Shown here: positions 17,501-26,827 of the stretch, piece after piece
Numbering within the stretch: the stretch's first letter is position 1
Layout: each line of letters starts with the position of its first letter
NCBI RefSeq assembly: GCF_014197755.1
Contig: NZ_JACIGE010000002.1
Location: 186,001-250,000, forward strand
Length of the DNA: 64,000 bases
Reading direction: 5' to 3'
Source: Rhodocyclus tenuis
GTDB lineage: Bacteria > Pseudomonadota > Gammaproteobacteria > Burkholderiales > Rhodocyclaceae
Notes under the pieces: model-generated
The model's database searches: none
Told to the model about the DNA's origin: nothing
The model's input: the letters and a program-made list of their open reading frames with translations, nothing else
Translations under genes and position numbers: made by a program

Positions 17501-20494
17501 CCGATCGCCCCGGCCGACACCCAGCCTGCGGACGAAGCGTTTGCCGAGACCTTTGACGAAAAGGCAGACGACATCGTCGTCATCGACGCCGCGCCGGCAG
17601 CGGACGCGGACGCCCCAGCCGCGGCAGACAAAGCCCGTCCCGACACCTCGGGCCAGCGCATCCGCGTCTCTTCGTCGCTGTGGAACATCTTCCTCGAGGA
17701 AGCGCAGGCGCACCTTGCCACCCTGCAGAACGAATTCGCCGCCCTCGTCGCAGCACCGACTGCGCCGACCAGCGCGCCGCTGCATCGCGCCGCGCATACG
17801 CTCGGCGGCATTGCCGGCACCGTCGGCCTGCCGGCGATCAACCGCCTCGGGCTGGCGCTCGAACACGCGCTGTTGCGCCGCCAGCACGCCGCCCGACCCG
17901 AGAGCAGCGAAGCCATCGAGGTGATCCGGCAGACGATTGCCGAACTCGAGCTGATGCTCGCCACCGTCGCGCGTGACAGCGCGCCGGAAGAAGCGCCACA
18001 ACTGCTGGCGGCGCTCGACATGCTCTACCCGGCGCAAGAGAAAACGCTCACCAGCGACGACAAGGCGCCGGCAGCGGCGCCGACCGACGACGAAAACGCG
18101 GCCGCAACCGGCGACGCCAGCGAGCGCGAGGCAGCGCGCGAGCCGGCCAGCGATGCGCCCTCGCCGCCTGCTGCCGGCAACGAGCCGGACGCCCGCCCGG
18201 CAGCGGACTTCCTGGAAGCGCCGCCAGCCTTGCGCGACGATTTCGACGAACAGCTGCTGCCGCTGTTCCTCGAAGAAGCCGAAGAACTCGAACACAGCAT
18301 CGCCGCCGCGCTGCGCGACTGGCAGGCGATGCCGACCAACGAGGAAGCCGCCTACGCGCTGGCGCGCCTGCTGCACACGCTGAAAGGCAGCGCGCGCATG
18401 GCCGGCGCAATGACCATCGGCGAATTCACGCACGTCATCGAAACGCGCGTCGAGGCGCTGCAGTTCAGCGGCGCGGTCAACGGGGAAGCGGTCGACGAGA
18501 TCGAGTCCGCCGTCGATTCGCTGGCGCAGCTGATCGACCGCCTGCGTGACGATCAGCGCGCGCCCGGCAAGCCGGCGACAGCCGCCGACAAGGCCGCCAG
18601 GGCCGCAACCGGCGAGGCGCCCGCCGCAGACCGGCGCGCCAGCGATGTCGACGACGAGGGCACCGCCTTGCGCGCCAGCCTGCGTGTGCGTTCCGATCTG
18701 GTCGACCGGCTGGTCAATGACGCCGGCGAACTGTCGATCGCGCGCACGCGCATCGAAGGCGAAATGCGCGCGCTGAAGGATTCTCTGCTCGAACTGACCG
18801 AAAGCGTGATCCGTCTGCGCCGTCAGCTGCGCGACGTCGACATCCAGGCCGAAACGCAGATGCAGTCGCGCACCGCGCAAAGCGAAGAGCGCCACGCCGG
18901 CTTCGACCCGCTCGAATTCGACCGCTTCACGCGCTTCCAGGAACTGACGCGGATGATGGCGGAGACGGTCAACGACGTCGCCACCGTGCAGCATCAGGCG
19001 CTCAAGCACGTGGACGACACCGACGCCGCGCTGCTCGCGCAGGCGCGCCTCAACCGCGACCTGCAGCAGGAACTGCTCGCGGTGCGCAAGGCGCCGTTCA
19101 GCCAGCTCGCCGACCGGCTGCACCGCATCGTGCGGCAGACGGCCAAGGAGCTCGGCAAACGCGCCAACCTCGACCTGCGCGGCGCCAGCATCGAAATCGA
19201 CCGCGGTGTGCTCGACAATCTGGCCGCGCCGCTCGAACACCTGCTGCGCAATGCCGTCGCCCACGGCATCGAGGCGCCCGAACTGCGCCGCCAGCGCGGC
19301 AAGAACGAGATCGGCGAAATCACGCTGACGCTGGTGCAGGACGGCAACGAACTGCTGCTGACGCTGGCCGACGACGGCGGCGGCCTCGATTTCGCGGCAA
19401 TCCGCGAACGCGGCATCGCCGCCGGCCTGCTCGCTGCCGACGAACTGACCGACGATGCCGCCAGCGACGAACTGCGGCTGGTCGAACTGATCTTCACGCC
19501 GGGCTTCTCGACCGCCGCCGAGCTGTCGCAGGTGGCCGGCCGCGGCGTCGGCCTCGACGTGGTCAAGACCGAGATCGGCCACCTCGGCGGCCGTATCGAG
19601 GTCGTTTCCAGCGCGCAGCAGGGCAGTGCCTTCCGCCTCTACGTGCCGCTGACGCTGGCGCTGACGCAGGCACTGCTGGTGCGCGCCGGCAGCGCCACCT
19701 ACGCGATTCCCTCGACGATGATCGCGCAGGCGCTCGACCTCAAGGCGGCGGCACTCGAACGCATCCGCGAGGCCGGCGCCGCCGAGTGGATGGGCGCGCG
19801 TTATCCCTTCCGCGTGCTTGGCGAGCTGTTCGGCGCAGCGCCGCCGAGCATACCGGTGACGCCGCGACAGACCTGGGTGCTACTGCTCAAGAGCGGCGCG
19901 CAGCGCGTTGCCGTGCAGGTTGACGGGCTGTCGCGGGCGCAGGAAATCGTCGTCAAGAACATCGGCCCGCAGCTCTCCCGCGTCGTCGGCATCGACGGCG
20001 CCACCGTGCTCGGCGACGGCCAGATCGTGCTCATCATCAACCCGGTGGCGCTCGCCGGCCGGCCGCCGCTACTGTCGCTGAAGCCCGCCGCGCCGGCCCC
20101 CGCAGCGCAAGCGCCGAGCGCGCCGACGGTCATGGTGGTCGACGATTCGCTGACCGTGCGCAAGATCACCGGCCGCCTGCTGACGCGCGAGGGCTACCGC
20201 GTGCTCACCGCCAAGGACGGCGTCGACGCGCTCGAGCAACTGCTCGACGTCGTGCCCGCCGTACTGCTGGTCGACATCGAGATGCCGCGCATGGACGGCT
20301 TCGACTTCACGCGCAATGTGCGTGCCGACGCGCGGCTGAAGGACGTGCCGGTGGTGATGATCACCTCGCGCACCGCCGACAAGCACCGCCAGTACGCGAC
20401 GAGCGTCGGCGTCGACCGCTACTTCGGCAAACCCTTCCAGGAAGAAGAGCTGCTCGCCACCGTCGCCGAGTTTGTGCGCAAGGGACATCGCTGA
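14582..20494 (+). CDS. chpA: Hybrid CheA-type histidine kinase ChpA/PilL
   Basis: A 1970-residue protein. Three Hpt domains keep the phosphorylatable His: FHTLKGSGRMVG (about 745), AHTLGGIAGTVG (about 1072) and LHTLKGSARMAG (about 1263). Two more Hpt-like modules lack it (LHQVQGALTIVG near 45, LKQVGGALSMLG near 495). The kinase N box EHLLRNAVAHGIEAP (about 1551) and G box ADDGGGL follow, then a CheW domain and a C-terminal receiver (MVVDDSLTVRK; Asp in LLVDIEMPRMDG, about 1898). Long Ala/Glu-rich linkers separate modules. It phosphorylates PilG and PilH to control twitching. The number of intact Hpt domains is fewer than in Pseudomonas ChpA. Confidence 0.96.
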   Translation: MNAASEFDTGPLGWVKSEIDHALTRAGEALQQFADGGDTTQLRFCRTHLHQVQGALTIVGLDGLTRFAETAEALLEDAEAGRLAAGGKELTVSLTQGAIAAIGQTLDALLGGAPNQPLRLLPLYRELQAARGKSDASPTDLFFPDLSVRLPRRGTALPPINDAQRALLLRRERARFQRGLINWLRAAPGGGAAAAAAANEMRAAVERVEMVQEGAGERTFWRVTSAFLSALAGGALPPGLDLRPLCGRLDMQLRRQQDGSKNVAERLLRDVLYYVAIADGSNAAVREVQNAYQLAALLPGSDEVVPAEQEATRRRLRDAANAAEESWSRLCAGAAVLPLFIEHAQALTAAAKQLGNTDCRRLAQCVLAAASWLSDDPARQSEALAMEVATAILLTQNAQERYPHIGADFAPQVDVMVARVHACIAGSAPAASADVPVLDEMSRRAQEKLLIAQVAREIQNNLGRIEQTLDSFFRDPGRQEELAELDAPLKQVGGALSMLGHDDAAQALRQCAADIAGFAGAGHTPLAGEFERVAETLSLIGFFVDALAQGASDFARFCHQLQHPAEAAASHESAEIEDAPATQSGGSVEAEIERQKQAAQALLSAYQEQPADASVREELRQSLSALQKDADLVGDSDLGEEAAEALATLDAPPSAAEAESGTPAEALAIAAAEAKHSALAPQAAAAPPPSPETLQLSQASSEEIDAELLEIFLEEAREVLAAIAENRASIAVQTHDDEALMAIRRAFHTLKGSGRMVGLRELGEIAWAVEQTLNLWLRQELAVTPALRGLLDDAQALFELWVEHLANPGSGVPDARPLVALAESLRPGKERIDEALAEHGASQIAPPTPEAQEIAAANRAPADEVSGGRPPTAAESEASTAPQGAEVIALDRVRAERAARDEDAANGAAVPEPESAEQQAGESPPAIESGAEPAAETAADDESAPLAEAETAAAAQAEPELSDAQSVQLADDFPIAPADTQPADEAFAETFDEKADDIVVIDAAPAADADAPAAADKARPDTSGQRIRVSSSLWNIFLEEAQAHLATLQNEFAALVAAPTAPTSAPLHRAAHTLGGIAGTVGLPAINRLGLALEHALLRRQHAARPESSEAIEVIRQTIAELELMLATVARDSAPEEAPQLLAALDMLYPAQEKTLTSDDKAPAAAPTDDENAAATGDASEREAAREPASDAPSPPAAGNEPDARPAADFLEAPPALRDDFDEQLLPLFLEEAEELEHSIAAALRDWQAMPTNEEAAYALARLLHTLKGSARMAGAMTIGEFTHVIETRVEALQFSGAVNGEAVDEIESAVDSLAQLIDRLRDDQRAPGKPATAADKAARAATGEAPAADRRASDVDDEGTALRASLRVRSDLVDRLVNDAGELSIARTRIEGEMRALKDSLLELTESVIRLRRQLRDVDIQAETQMQSRTAQSEERHAGFDPLEFDRFTRFQELTRMMAETVNDVATVQHQALKHVDDTDAALLAQARLNRDLQQELLAVRKAPFSQLADRLHRIVRQTAKELGKRANLDLRGASIEIDRGVLDNLAAPLEHLLRNAVAHGIEAPELRRQRGKNEIGEITLTLVQDGNELLLTLADDGGGLDFAAIRERGIAAGLLAADELTDDAASDELRLVELIFTPGFSTAAELSQVAGRGVGLDVVKTEIGHLGGRIEVVSSAQQGSAFRLYVPLTLALTQALLVRAGSATYAIPSTMIAQALDLKAAALERIREAGAAEWMGARYPFRVLGELFGAAPPSIPVTPRQTWVLLLKSGAQRVAVQVDGLSRAQEIVVKNIGPQLSRVVGIDGATVLGDGQIVLIINPVALAGRPPLLSLKPAAPAPAAQAPSAPTVMVVDDSLTVRKITGRLLTREGYRVLTAKDGVDALEQLLDVVPAVLLVDIEMPRMDGFDFTRNVRADARLKDVPVVMITSRTADKHRQYATSVGVDRYFGKPFQEEELLATVAEFVRKGHR

Positions 20495-20596
20495 TCGCAG
20501 CGAACGCCGCCACGCCGGCCCCGCCCGTTGCCGGCGCGCCGGCAGCAGCACGCAGGAATGCGAACGGATCGCAGTAAGTTCGGTTATCCTTCGCCC

Positions 20597-22654
20597 ATGA
20601 GCACTGCGTCCGCCGCCACTGTCACCCGTATTCCGTTGAATGGTCCGCTGTTGCGTGGTGAACGACGCCCGCGCGTGGCGCTGGTCGGCCGCGCGCTGAC
20701 CGGCAAGAGCACGATCTTCGCCGCCGCCGCCAGCCCGGCGGTACGCCACGAACACCTCGCCGGACTCGGTGGCGCCTACCAGGAGTGCATCGTCGAAGTC
20801 GGGCTCGACCAGATTTCGCTCGTTGACCTGCCGTCGATCCGCTCGCTGCTGCATCTGCCGGAAAGCGACCAGGTGGTGCTGCGCTACCTGCTCTGGGGCG
20901 ACCGCTGGCCGGCGATTGCCGGGCACGAAGGCGAACAGCCGGCGACAGCATTCCCCGAACCGGACGTGCTCATCCAGGTGGTCGACGCCACCAGCCTCAA
21001 GCAGGATCTCGAACTCAGCCTCGAACTGAGTCGCCTCGGCCGGCCGCTGGTGATCGCGCTCAACCGCCTCGACGAAGCGCGCAGCAAGGGGCTGTACATC
21101 AACGTGCGCGGCCTGTCCGAGCGCCTCGGCGTGCCGGTGGTGCCGACCATCGCACACATGGGCAAGGGCATTTCGACACTGTTCAAGACCGTCGTTGCCG
21201 CCGCGCGCAGCAACAGCTGCCCCTTGCCGCAGTCGGCGAGCAAGCATCTGGGCGACAGCCTGGAGACGATCAACCGAATCATCGGCAAGCCCGAGATCGA
21301 CGCCGCCTTCCGCATGCCGCGGCGACTGCTGGTGTCGCTGCTCGCCGGCAACGACGGCTATTCCTGGAACGAACTCGCGACGCATTTCCCGCAGGTGATG
21401 CCGGCACTGCTTGCCGCCCGCGACGCCGCCGACGCAGCGTTGCCGCGACCGCTGGCCGAAGAACTGCACGCCGACCGCCACCACCGCGCGGCGATGCTGT
21501 TCGAGGCGGTAACCAGCGCGCGCGCGCCCGAACACGGCGCACCGTGGCGGCGCTGGCTCGATGAAGTCTTTCTGCACCCGCGCTGGGGCCTCTTCGGCAG
21601 TCTGGCGGTTTTTGCCGTGGTGCTCTTCTTCGTCTTCGAAGTCAGCGCTGTTCTCGATTCGCTCAGCTCGGCGCGCTTGAACGAATGGGTGCAGCAGTGG
21701 CAGCCCGAGACGACCAGCGGTGTCATCGGCCGCGCCGTTGCCGACGGCCTCGTCGGCCTGGTCGGCATTGTCGTTCCCTACATGCTGCCGCTGGTGCTGC
21801 TGCTGGTCGCACTCGAAGAGTCGGGAATCATGTACCGCGTCGCTTTCGTTCTCGACCGCGGTTTCCACCGTATCGGCCTGCACGGCGGCGTTGCCGTGCC
21901 TTTCCTGATGGGGCTCGGCTGCAACGTGCCAGCGATTTCGGCGGCGGCAGCCACCTCGTCGGGGCGCGAGCGCGTGGTGGCGGCAATCCTCATCACCTTC
22001 GTTCCCTGTTCGGCGCGTTCGGCGATCATCCTCGCGCTCGGCGGCAAGTATCTCGGCGTGCTCGGCGTCTTTGTGCTGTTCCTGCTGCCGCTGCTGGTGA
22101 TTGCCATCCTCGGCCGGGCGCTGGCGCACCGCTTTGCCGACGACACCCCCGGCCTGGTGCAGGAAATCCCCGCCTACCGGCTGCCGGCGTGGAACGCGCT
22201 GTGGCGCAAGACCTGGGAGCGCACCAGCGACATCGTCACCGTCGTCACGCCACTGCTCGTCGTCGGCAGCGTCGTCCTCGCGCTGCTCAGCCACTTCGGC
22301 GCCGACGCCGTGATCAATAGCGCGCTGACCCCGGTGACGCTGTGGTGGCTCGGACTGCCGGTCGTTCTCGGCGTGCCGATCCTGTTCGGCATCCTGCGCA
22401 AGGAACTGTCGCTGCTGATGATCTATCAGGCGCTCGGCACGCAGGAAATCGTGCCGCTGCTCGATTGGGTGCAGATATTCACCTTCCTCGTCTTCCTCAC
22501 CTTCTACATCCCCTGCCTCTCCACCTTTGCCGTGATGCTGCGCACCCTCGGCCGGCGTGACGCGCTGTTCTCGGTGCTGCTCTCGGTGGTCGGCGCGCTG
22601 GCCCTCGCCGGGCTGGCAAGGGTGCTTGGGGAAGCACTGCGGCTTGTCGTCTGA
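20597..22654 (+). CDS. FeoB-like ferrous iron transporter, atypical G domain
   Basis: A 685-residue protein with an N-terminal GTPase domain and C-terminal membrane gates. G1 is GRALTGKST (residues 31-39) and G4 is NRLD (in VIALNRLDEA). G3 reads VDLPSIRSL, where FeoB normally has D-x-P-G; the conserved Gly is replaced by Ser. The first gate motif GLGCNVPAISAA is intact, and the matching region of the second half reads FVPCSARSAI. Roughly eight to ten membrane helices follow residue 330. No FeoA or FeoC partner is adjacent. The ATG at 20597 lacks a good ribosome site. Ferrous iron uptake is the best guess; transport of another divalent metal is possible. Confidence 0.8.
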   Translation: MSTASAATVTRIPLNGPLLRGERRPRVALVGRALTGKSTIFAAAASPAVRHEHLAGLGGAYQECIVEVGLDQISLVDLPSIRSLLHLPESDQVVLRYLLWGDRWPAIAGHEGEQPATAFPEPDVLIQVVDATSLKQDLELSLELSRLGRPLVIALNRLDEARSKGLYINVRGLSERLGVPVVPTIAHMGKGISTLFKTVVAAARSNSCPLPQSASKHLGDSLETINRIIGKPEIDAAFRMPRRLLVSLLAGNDGYSWNELATHFPQVMPALLAARDAADAALPRPLAEELHADRHHRAAMLFEAVTSARAPEHGAPWRRWLDEVFLHPRWGLFGSLAVFAVVLFFVFEVSAVLDSLSSARLNEWVQQWQPETTSGVIGRAVADGLVGLVGIVVPYMLPLVLLLVALEESGIMYRVAFVLDRGFHRIGLHGGVAVPFLMGLGCNVPAISAAAATSSGRERVVAAILITFVPCSARSAIILALGGKYLGVLGVFVLFLLPLLVIAILGRALAHRFADDTPGLVQEIPAYRLPAWNALWRKTWERTSDIVTVVTPLLVVGSVVLALLSHFGADAVINSALTPVTLWWLGLPVVLGVPILFGILRKELSLLMIYQALGTQEIVPLLDWVQIFTFLVFLTFYIPCLSTFAVMLRTLGRRDALFSVLLSVVGALALAGLARVLGEALRLVV

Positions 22655-22802
22655 GCGCGGATTCGCGCAAGCGCGCGTCGCGCAGATACGATACCAGCAG
22701 CTTCTCGACGGCGATGAAAAGCGCTGCGCCGGCGGTCCCGCGTTTCGGGCAACGTGTTAATCCTGACGACGGCGTGATGTCACAGGAGAAGGTGGGCAGA
22801 TG

Positions 22803-25202
22803 TCAGCCAGATGCGATGGGCGCGCATGCCGTCGTCGCATTGCGCTCGCGCACGATCTTCTCGAAGTCCTCTGCCGAACAGGGGCGGGCAAACAGGAAGC
22901 CCTGATACTTGTCGCAGCAACGTGCCTCGAGAAAGGCGACTTGCTCGAGGGTTTCGACACCTTCGGCAACCGTGCGCAGGCCGAGCTTCCTGGCCAGCGT
23001 GATGATGGTATCGACGATCGCATCGTCATTGGCATCGATGTTGATGTCACGCACAAAAGTGCGGTCGATCTTCAGGGTGCTGACAGGGAAGAGCTTGAGC
23101 TGGCTGAGCGACGAATAGCCGGTACCAAAATCATCAATCATCAGTTGCACGCCGATAGCGGTGAGCTTGCGCATGGTCTCCAGTGCCTGATCGAGCTGCG
23201 CCATGATCGAGCTTTCGGTGATTTCCAGTTGCAGCAGCGAGGCCGGGCATTGGCTGGCACGCAGCGCCTGGACGACGGACTCGTCGAGCGATGGCGCGCT
23301 GAATTGCAATGCCGACAGGTTGACGGCAACCGGTATCTCACCCAGGCCGCTGCTTTGCCAGGCGCGCGCCTGTGCGCAGGCTTCACGCAGCACCCAGTCG
23401 CCAATCGGCACGATCAGCCCGGTTTCTTCCGCGACGGAAATGAAATGAATGGGAGCGATCAGCCCGCGTTGCGGATCCTGCCAGCGGATCAGCGCTTCGG
23501 CGGAGCTGACGTGCCCGGTCTTGGCGTCGATGATCGGCTGGTAATGGAGGCGTAACTCGCCGTGCTCAAGCGCACGGCGTAAACCAGCCTCGATCTGCAG
23601 ACGGTCAAGGATGGTCTGCATCATCTCCGGCGAGAAGAAGGTCATCGCATTACCGCCCTGCTCTTTGGCGCGATACATCGCCGTGTCCGCATATTGCAGG
23701 AGTGCGTCGGCGGTGTCGCCATCGCGCGGAAAGACCGCAACACCGAGACTGGTGGTGATGGAAAGCACCTGCGACCCGACTTTCAGCGGCGCAGCCAGCG
23801 CGCGCAGGATCTTCTGCGCCACCGGTACGATATCTTCCAGTTTGGCCATGTCAGCCAGCACCACCACGAATTCGTCGCCGCCAAGGCGAGCCACCGTGTC
23901 GTCCTCGCGTATGCACTGGCTCAGACGCTTTGCCACTTCCTGCAGCAACAGATCTCCGTGATTGTGGCCAAGGCTGTCATTGACGGTTTTGAAGCGATCA
24001 AGGTCAAGCATGAGCACGCCGGCAACGCGTTGGGCATGGCCCGCATAGGCCAGCGCCTGATCGAGCCGGAGACTCAGCATGTGGCGGTTGGCAAGACCGG
24101 TGAGCGCATCTATCCGCGCCTGGCGCTCCAGCGATTCAGTGTTTCGTGCAATCTCGTGACGCTGCTGCGTCAGGGACTCGGCCATCCGGTCGATGGCCTG
24201 CATCACCTGCCCCAACTCACCGCGCGGGTACGGCTCGCCGATGGACTGGCTGTAGTCGCCATTGTCCATGCGCGAAATGGCTTGCATGATGCGATTGGTT
24301 TGCCGCCTGACCGCAAATTCGCCGAGGGCAGCAGCACCGACAAAGATGAGGACTGACAAGGTGACAATGCCGGCCAGGGTACGCTTGAACTGACCATCGA
24401 CCTGGGCGTTGAGATCGGCTTCCGGGACGCTCAGCGCCAAGCTCATGCCGATATTGGGAGAGCCCAGCAGCGGGGCTTTGGCCCAGATGCGGGTCTGCTC
24501 GTCAGACCCGAGCGTCAGTGTTTGCTGGGCTGAATGCAGCATGAACTGGCGCAGTTCCGGCTCAACTTCAAGCCGCTGCGAACCAATCCCGGGGGTGTCC
24601 ATGATGATGGAACCGTCGCGGTTCCAGACCTGGAAGTGCATCCTTGGATAAGGCAGCGCCTGCGCCACCGTGCGGCCATAGCTGTCCATGTCCAGCGAGG
24701 CAAGCAGCACGTAGTTGACGCCGCCTTCAGCATTCAGCACCGGGTAGGCGATCTGCAGCACGCTCTTGCCTGAGAGCCGCCCGATGGCAGGCTCGACGAT
24801 GAGGCTCCGTGACGCGAGTGCGCGCTGAAAGTACTGGCGATCATTTACATTCAGGCTGCGGCCGCTGCGCAAGGAGTCGCAATGCATGTTGCCATCCGGC
24901 CTGAGCGTCAGGATGCCGGTGTACTGCGGGTGCTCTTTCAGTACGTCAGCCAGAAATGCCGAACAGGCGAGCTTGTCATTGCCGCCGAGGACAGGCACAC
25001 GAGCCAGGCCGAACAGCAACTGAGCGGTGCCGGCAATCTTGTCGTCAAGCTCGACGGCGATGGTTTCCGCCCGCACCAGCAGCTGCGTCCGGGCCTGAAC
25101 CACCGTTGCCGTGCGGTTCTCCAGCAGCAGCAGGAACATGGCCAGCACCGGCAGCATCGAGGCCACCAGTACCAGCAGGAGAATGCGGGCGCGCAGGCTC
25201 AA
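22803..25202 (-). CDS. Membrane sensor diguanylate cyclase/phosphodiesterase (dCACHE-HAMP-GGDEF-EAL)
   Basis: A 799-residue protein starting with TTG at 25202; no in-frame ATG exists upstream before a stop. TM1 spans about 5-27, a periplasmic double-CACHE sensor 30-275, and TM2 278-300, followed by HAMP. The GGDEF domain has the intact [12 protein letters not shown] (about 440). The EAL domain has AEALIRW (about 567), with metal and catalytic segments [16 protein letters not shown]-like [20 protein letters not shown] and KIDRTFVRD. Both c-di-GMP synthesis and breakdown look competent. A small-ligand signal is expected from the CACHE domain. It stands alone, convergent with the FeoB-like gene. 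Confidence 0.93.
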   Translation of the reverse strand: MSLRARILLLVLVASMLPVLAMFLLLLENRTATVVQARTQLLVRAETIAVELDDKIAGTAQLLFGLARVPVLGGNDKLACSAFLADVLKEHPQYTGILTLRPDGNMHCDSLRSGRSLNVNDRQYFQRALASRSLIVEPAIGRLSGKSVLQIAYPVLNAEGGVNYVLLASLDMDSYGRTVAQALPYPRMHFQVWNRDGSIIMDTPGIGSQRLEVEPELRQFMLHSAQQTLTLGSDEQTRIWAKAPLLGSPNIGMSLALSVPEADLNAQVDGQFKRTLAGIVTLSVLIFVGAAALGEFAVRRQTNRIMQAISRMDNGDYSQSIGEPYPRGELGQVMQAIDRMAESLTQQRHEIARNTESLERQARIDALTGLANRHMLSLRLDQALAYAGHAQRVAGVLMLDLDRFKTVNDSLGHNHGDLLLQEVAKRLSQCIREDDTVARLGGDEFVVVLADMAKLEDIVPVAQKILRALAAPLKVGSQVLSITTSLGVAVFPRDGDTADALLQYADTAMYRAKEQGGNAMTFFSPEMMQTILDRLQIEAGLRRALEHGELRLHYQPIIDAKTGHVSSAEALIRWQDPQRGLIAPIHFISVAEETGLIVPIGDWVLREACAQARAWQSSGLGEIPVAVNLSALQFSAPSLDESVVQALRASQCPASLLQLEITESSIMAQLDQALETMRKLTAIGVQLMIDDFGTGYSSLSQLKLFPVSTLKIDRTFVRDINIDANDDAIVDTIITLARKLGLRTVAEGVETLEQVAFLEARCCDKYQGFLFARPCSAEDFEKIVRERNATTACAPIASG

Positions 25203-25686
25203 ATCGTCATCCCGGCTGAAAGTCGAGCTTCATGGCTGATCCTGATGATCAGGCACGCCGGTGCAGCAGCAGCGATGGTGCCCCCGTGATTTCATCGCTC
25301 AGTCGGCGCTGAAAGGTTAGCAGAAATATTGATAAGCCACTGTTTCTTTGAAAAATAGCCAGCACCACCCGGTATTTTTCCTGCAGGCTCGTCTGGAGTT
25401 GAAGCCAGCGACCGCGTGCCCGGCTAGGGCCTGTTTTCTCGCGCCACCAAAACCGGCCCGGGATGCGCTCGCCAGTGCACGGAAAGGACAGGAGCGCCTC
25501 GCCGGACAGTCGCTGCTGACCTTCGTTGCGCTCGATAGCGTGTGCATGTGCCACTGAGGAGTCATGGAGATTCCTCGCCGCTGATCGCGCACGACAACCC
25601 TGGCACCGCAGTTACGCGCAAGCCGGGCCTGCGCCGCCCGCGTGGTATATATCTCCCTGCCCGTCTCTGCCAATCCGAGGTGCCAC
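25203..25686. other. Divergent intergenic region upstream of GGDEF/EAL and zinc-ribbon genes
   Basis: 484 bases. An AT-rich stretch at 25315-25385 probably carries the promoter of the GGDEF/EAL gene (weak TTTCAA and AATATT hexamers 17 bases apart on the minus strand). TATATA at 25646-25651 could serve the zinc-ribbon gene. The remainder holds only overlapping unconvincing reading frames. A short dyad lies at 25241-25253. Confidence 0.4.
25241..25253. promoter_or_regulatory. Short dyad upstream of the GGDEF/EAL gene
   Basis: CCTGATGATCAGG is a perfect six-base inverted repeat around one central base, 39 bases upstream of the TTG start. Its size and position suit an operator in the 5' leader; no regulator is known. 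Confidence 0.25.
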
Positions 25687-26004
25687 GTGATAAAACGCGA
25701 ATCGAGCTGCCCGCTGTGCGGGGCAACCATGACCCCGAACAACATCATCGACGCTTGCAACGAGCTGGTGGATGCCGATCTCGGCGTGCTCGGCGCACGC
25801 TGTCCGCACTGTCAGGGATATTTTGAAATCCAGCCGGAAAACGGCCAGCTCAAGCTCGGCTATTGCGCCGGCAAAGCCACCGCGAGCTTCGAGGTGGCGC
25901 ACTCGCTCACTTTCGCGGGCCTTGAAGTCGTCCGCCAGGAAAGCCCGCCGGCCCTGCTGCTCAGCGCCGGCGAGTTGCGCTGGCAGTTCGAGGAACAGGC
26001 TTAG
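25687..26004 (+). CDS. Small zinc-ribbon protein of unknown function
   Basis: A 105-residue protein. GTG at 25687 is preferred because GAGG lies six bases upstream; the more upstream start at 25642 adds non-conserved residues. CPLCG (about residues 8-12) and CPHCQG (about 40-45) form a CxxC...CxxC zinc knuckle pair spaced by about 30 residues, followed by a strand-rich C-terminal half (YFEIQPENGQLKLGYC). I do not recognise a named family. It converges on the Trp-rich gene 20 bases away. Confidence 0.65.
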   Translation: MIKRESSCPLCGATMTPNNIIDACNELVDADLGVLGARCPHCQGYFEIQPENGQLKLGYCAGKATASFEVAHSLTFAGLEVVRQESPPALLLSAGELRWQFEEQA

Positions 26005-26024
26005 CGCTCGCGCGTCCGGCCCGG

Positions 26025-26252
26025 TTACAGCCAGCCCTGCCGCCAGCGCGTCTCGTCGCACAACTCGCGCCACGGCATGATCCGGCTGCGCCGCGAATGA
26101 ACAGCTTCCAGCTCAATTTCTTCAAGCGGCGCTGCCGGGTCTGCCGGCTCGACCAGGCGCGTGACGATGAAGTGCTTTTCCTTGTACTGCGGCGCCACTG
26201 CCGTCCATTTGCTGAGCAGCAGTTTGCGCGGGTTCAGCCGAACCGGGCTCAA
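26025..26252 (-). CDS. Trp-rich small protein, TIGR02450 family
   Basis: A 75-residue basic protein. NPRKLLLSKWTAVAPQYKEK followed by HFIVTRL, then LEAVHSRRSR and WRELCDETRWRQGW, is the full signature of the conserved TIGR02450 Trp-rich proteins found in aquatic and environmental proteobacteria. The function is unknown. Its ATG shares ATGA with the thioesterase stop, so translation is coupled. Confidence 0.88.
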   Translation of the reverse strand: MSPVRLNPRKLLLSKWTAVAPQYKEKHFIVTRLVEPADPAAPLEEIELEAVHSRRSRIMPWRELCDETRWRQGWL

Positions 26253-26767
26253 GCGTTCTGCGCCAGATAGTGCGCCTTGACGGCCTTGATGCGCTGCTCG
26301 AATTCCTGGCGCAGCTCGCGGCGGATCTTGGCCGAATCGAAACGCCGCTGCTCTTCGGCGTTGGCCGGATGAAAGGGCGGCACGGCGCAGGGCTTGCCGT
26401 CGTCGTCGACGGCGACCATGGTGAAAAAGCAGCTGTTGGCGTGGCGCAGCTCCTGCGTGCGGATGTTCTCGGCGATGACCTTGATGCCGACTTCCATCGA
26501 GGTCTTGCCGGCGTAATTGACCGAGGCGAGGAAAGTCACCATCTCGCCGACGTGGATCGGCCGGCGGAACATCACCTGATCGACCGACAGCGTCACCACG
26601 TACTTGCCGGCGTAGCGGCTGGCGCAGGCGTAGGCCATCTGGTCGAGCAGCTTCAAGATGATGCCGCCGTGCACGTTGCCGGAAAAGTTGGCCATGTCCG
26701 GCGTCATCAACAGCGTCATCGTCATCTGCCGCGTGGGCGTGGCGTTCGCAAGGCCGGGGGTCGTCAT
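26249..26767 (-). CDS. Acyl-CoA thioesterase, hotdog fold (YciA/Acot type)
   Basis: A 172-residue single hotdog domain hydrolysing acyl-CoA. MANFSGNVHGGIILKLLDQM (about residues 24-43) carries the HGG-helix of the family, VDQVMFRRPIHVGEM the central strand pair, and TSMEVGIKVIAE the later strands. A helical C-terminal tail (residues 130-172) is typical of this subgroup. The substrate range is unknown. It is upstream of, and coupled to, the Trp-rich gene. Confidence 0.9.
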   Translation of the reverse strand: MTTPGLANATPTRQMTMTLLMTPDMANFSGNVHGGIILKLLDQMAYACASRYAGKYVVTLSVDQVMFRRPIHVGEMVTFLASVNYAGKTSMEVGIKVIAENIRTQELRHANSCFFTMVAVDDDGKPCAVPPFHPANAEEQRRFDSAKIRRELRQEFEQRIKAVKAHYLAQNA

Positions 26768-26827
26768 GTTCGCAAGGGAGTCCGGAAAAATTGAGGAAAG
26801 GGGGCTGGGCCGAAAAGCACGCGCATT

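Noticed and set aside
25317-25760. Minus-strand frame of 147 codons upstream of the GGDEF/EAL gene
   Set aside because: It is partly antisense to the zinc-ribbon gene, lacks motifs and overlaps likely promoter sequence.
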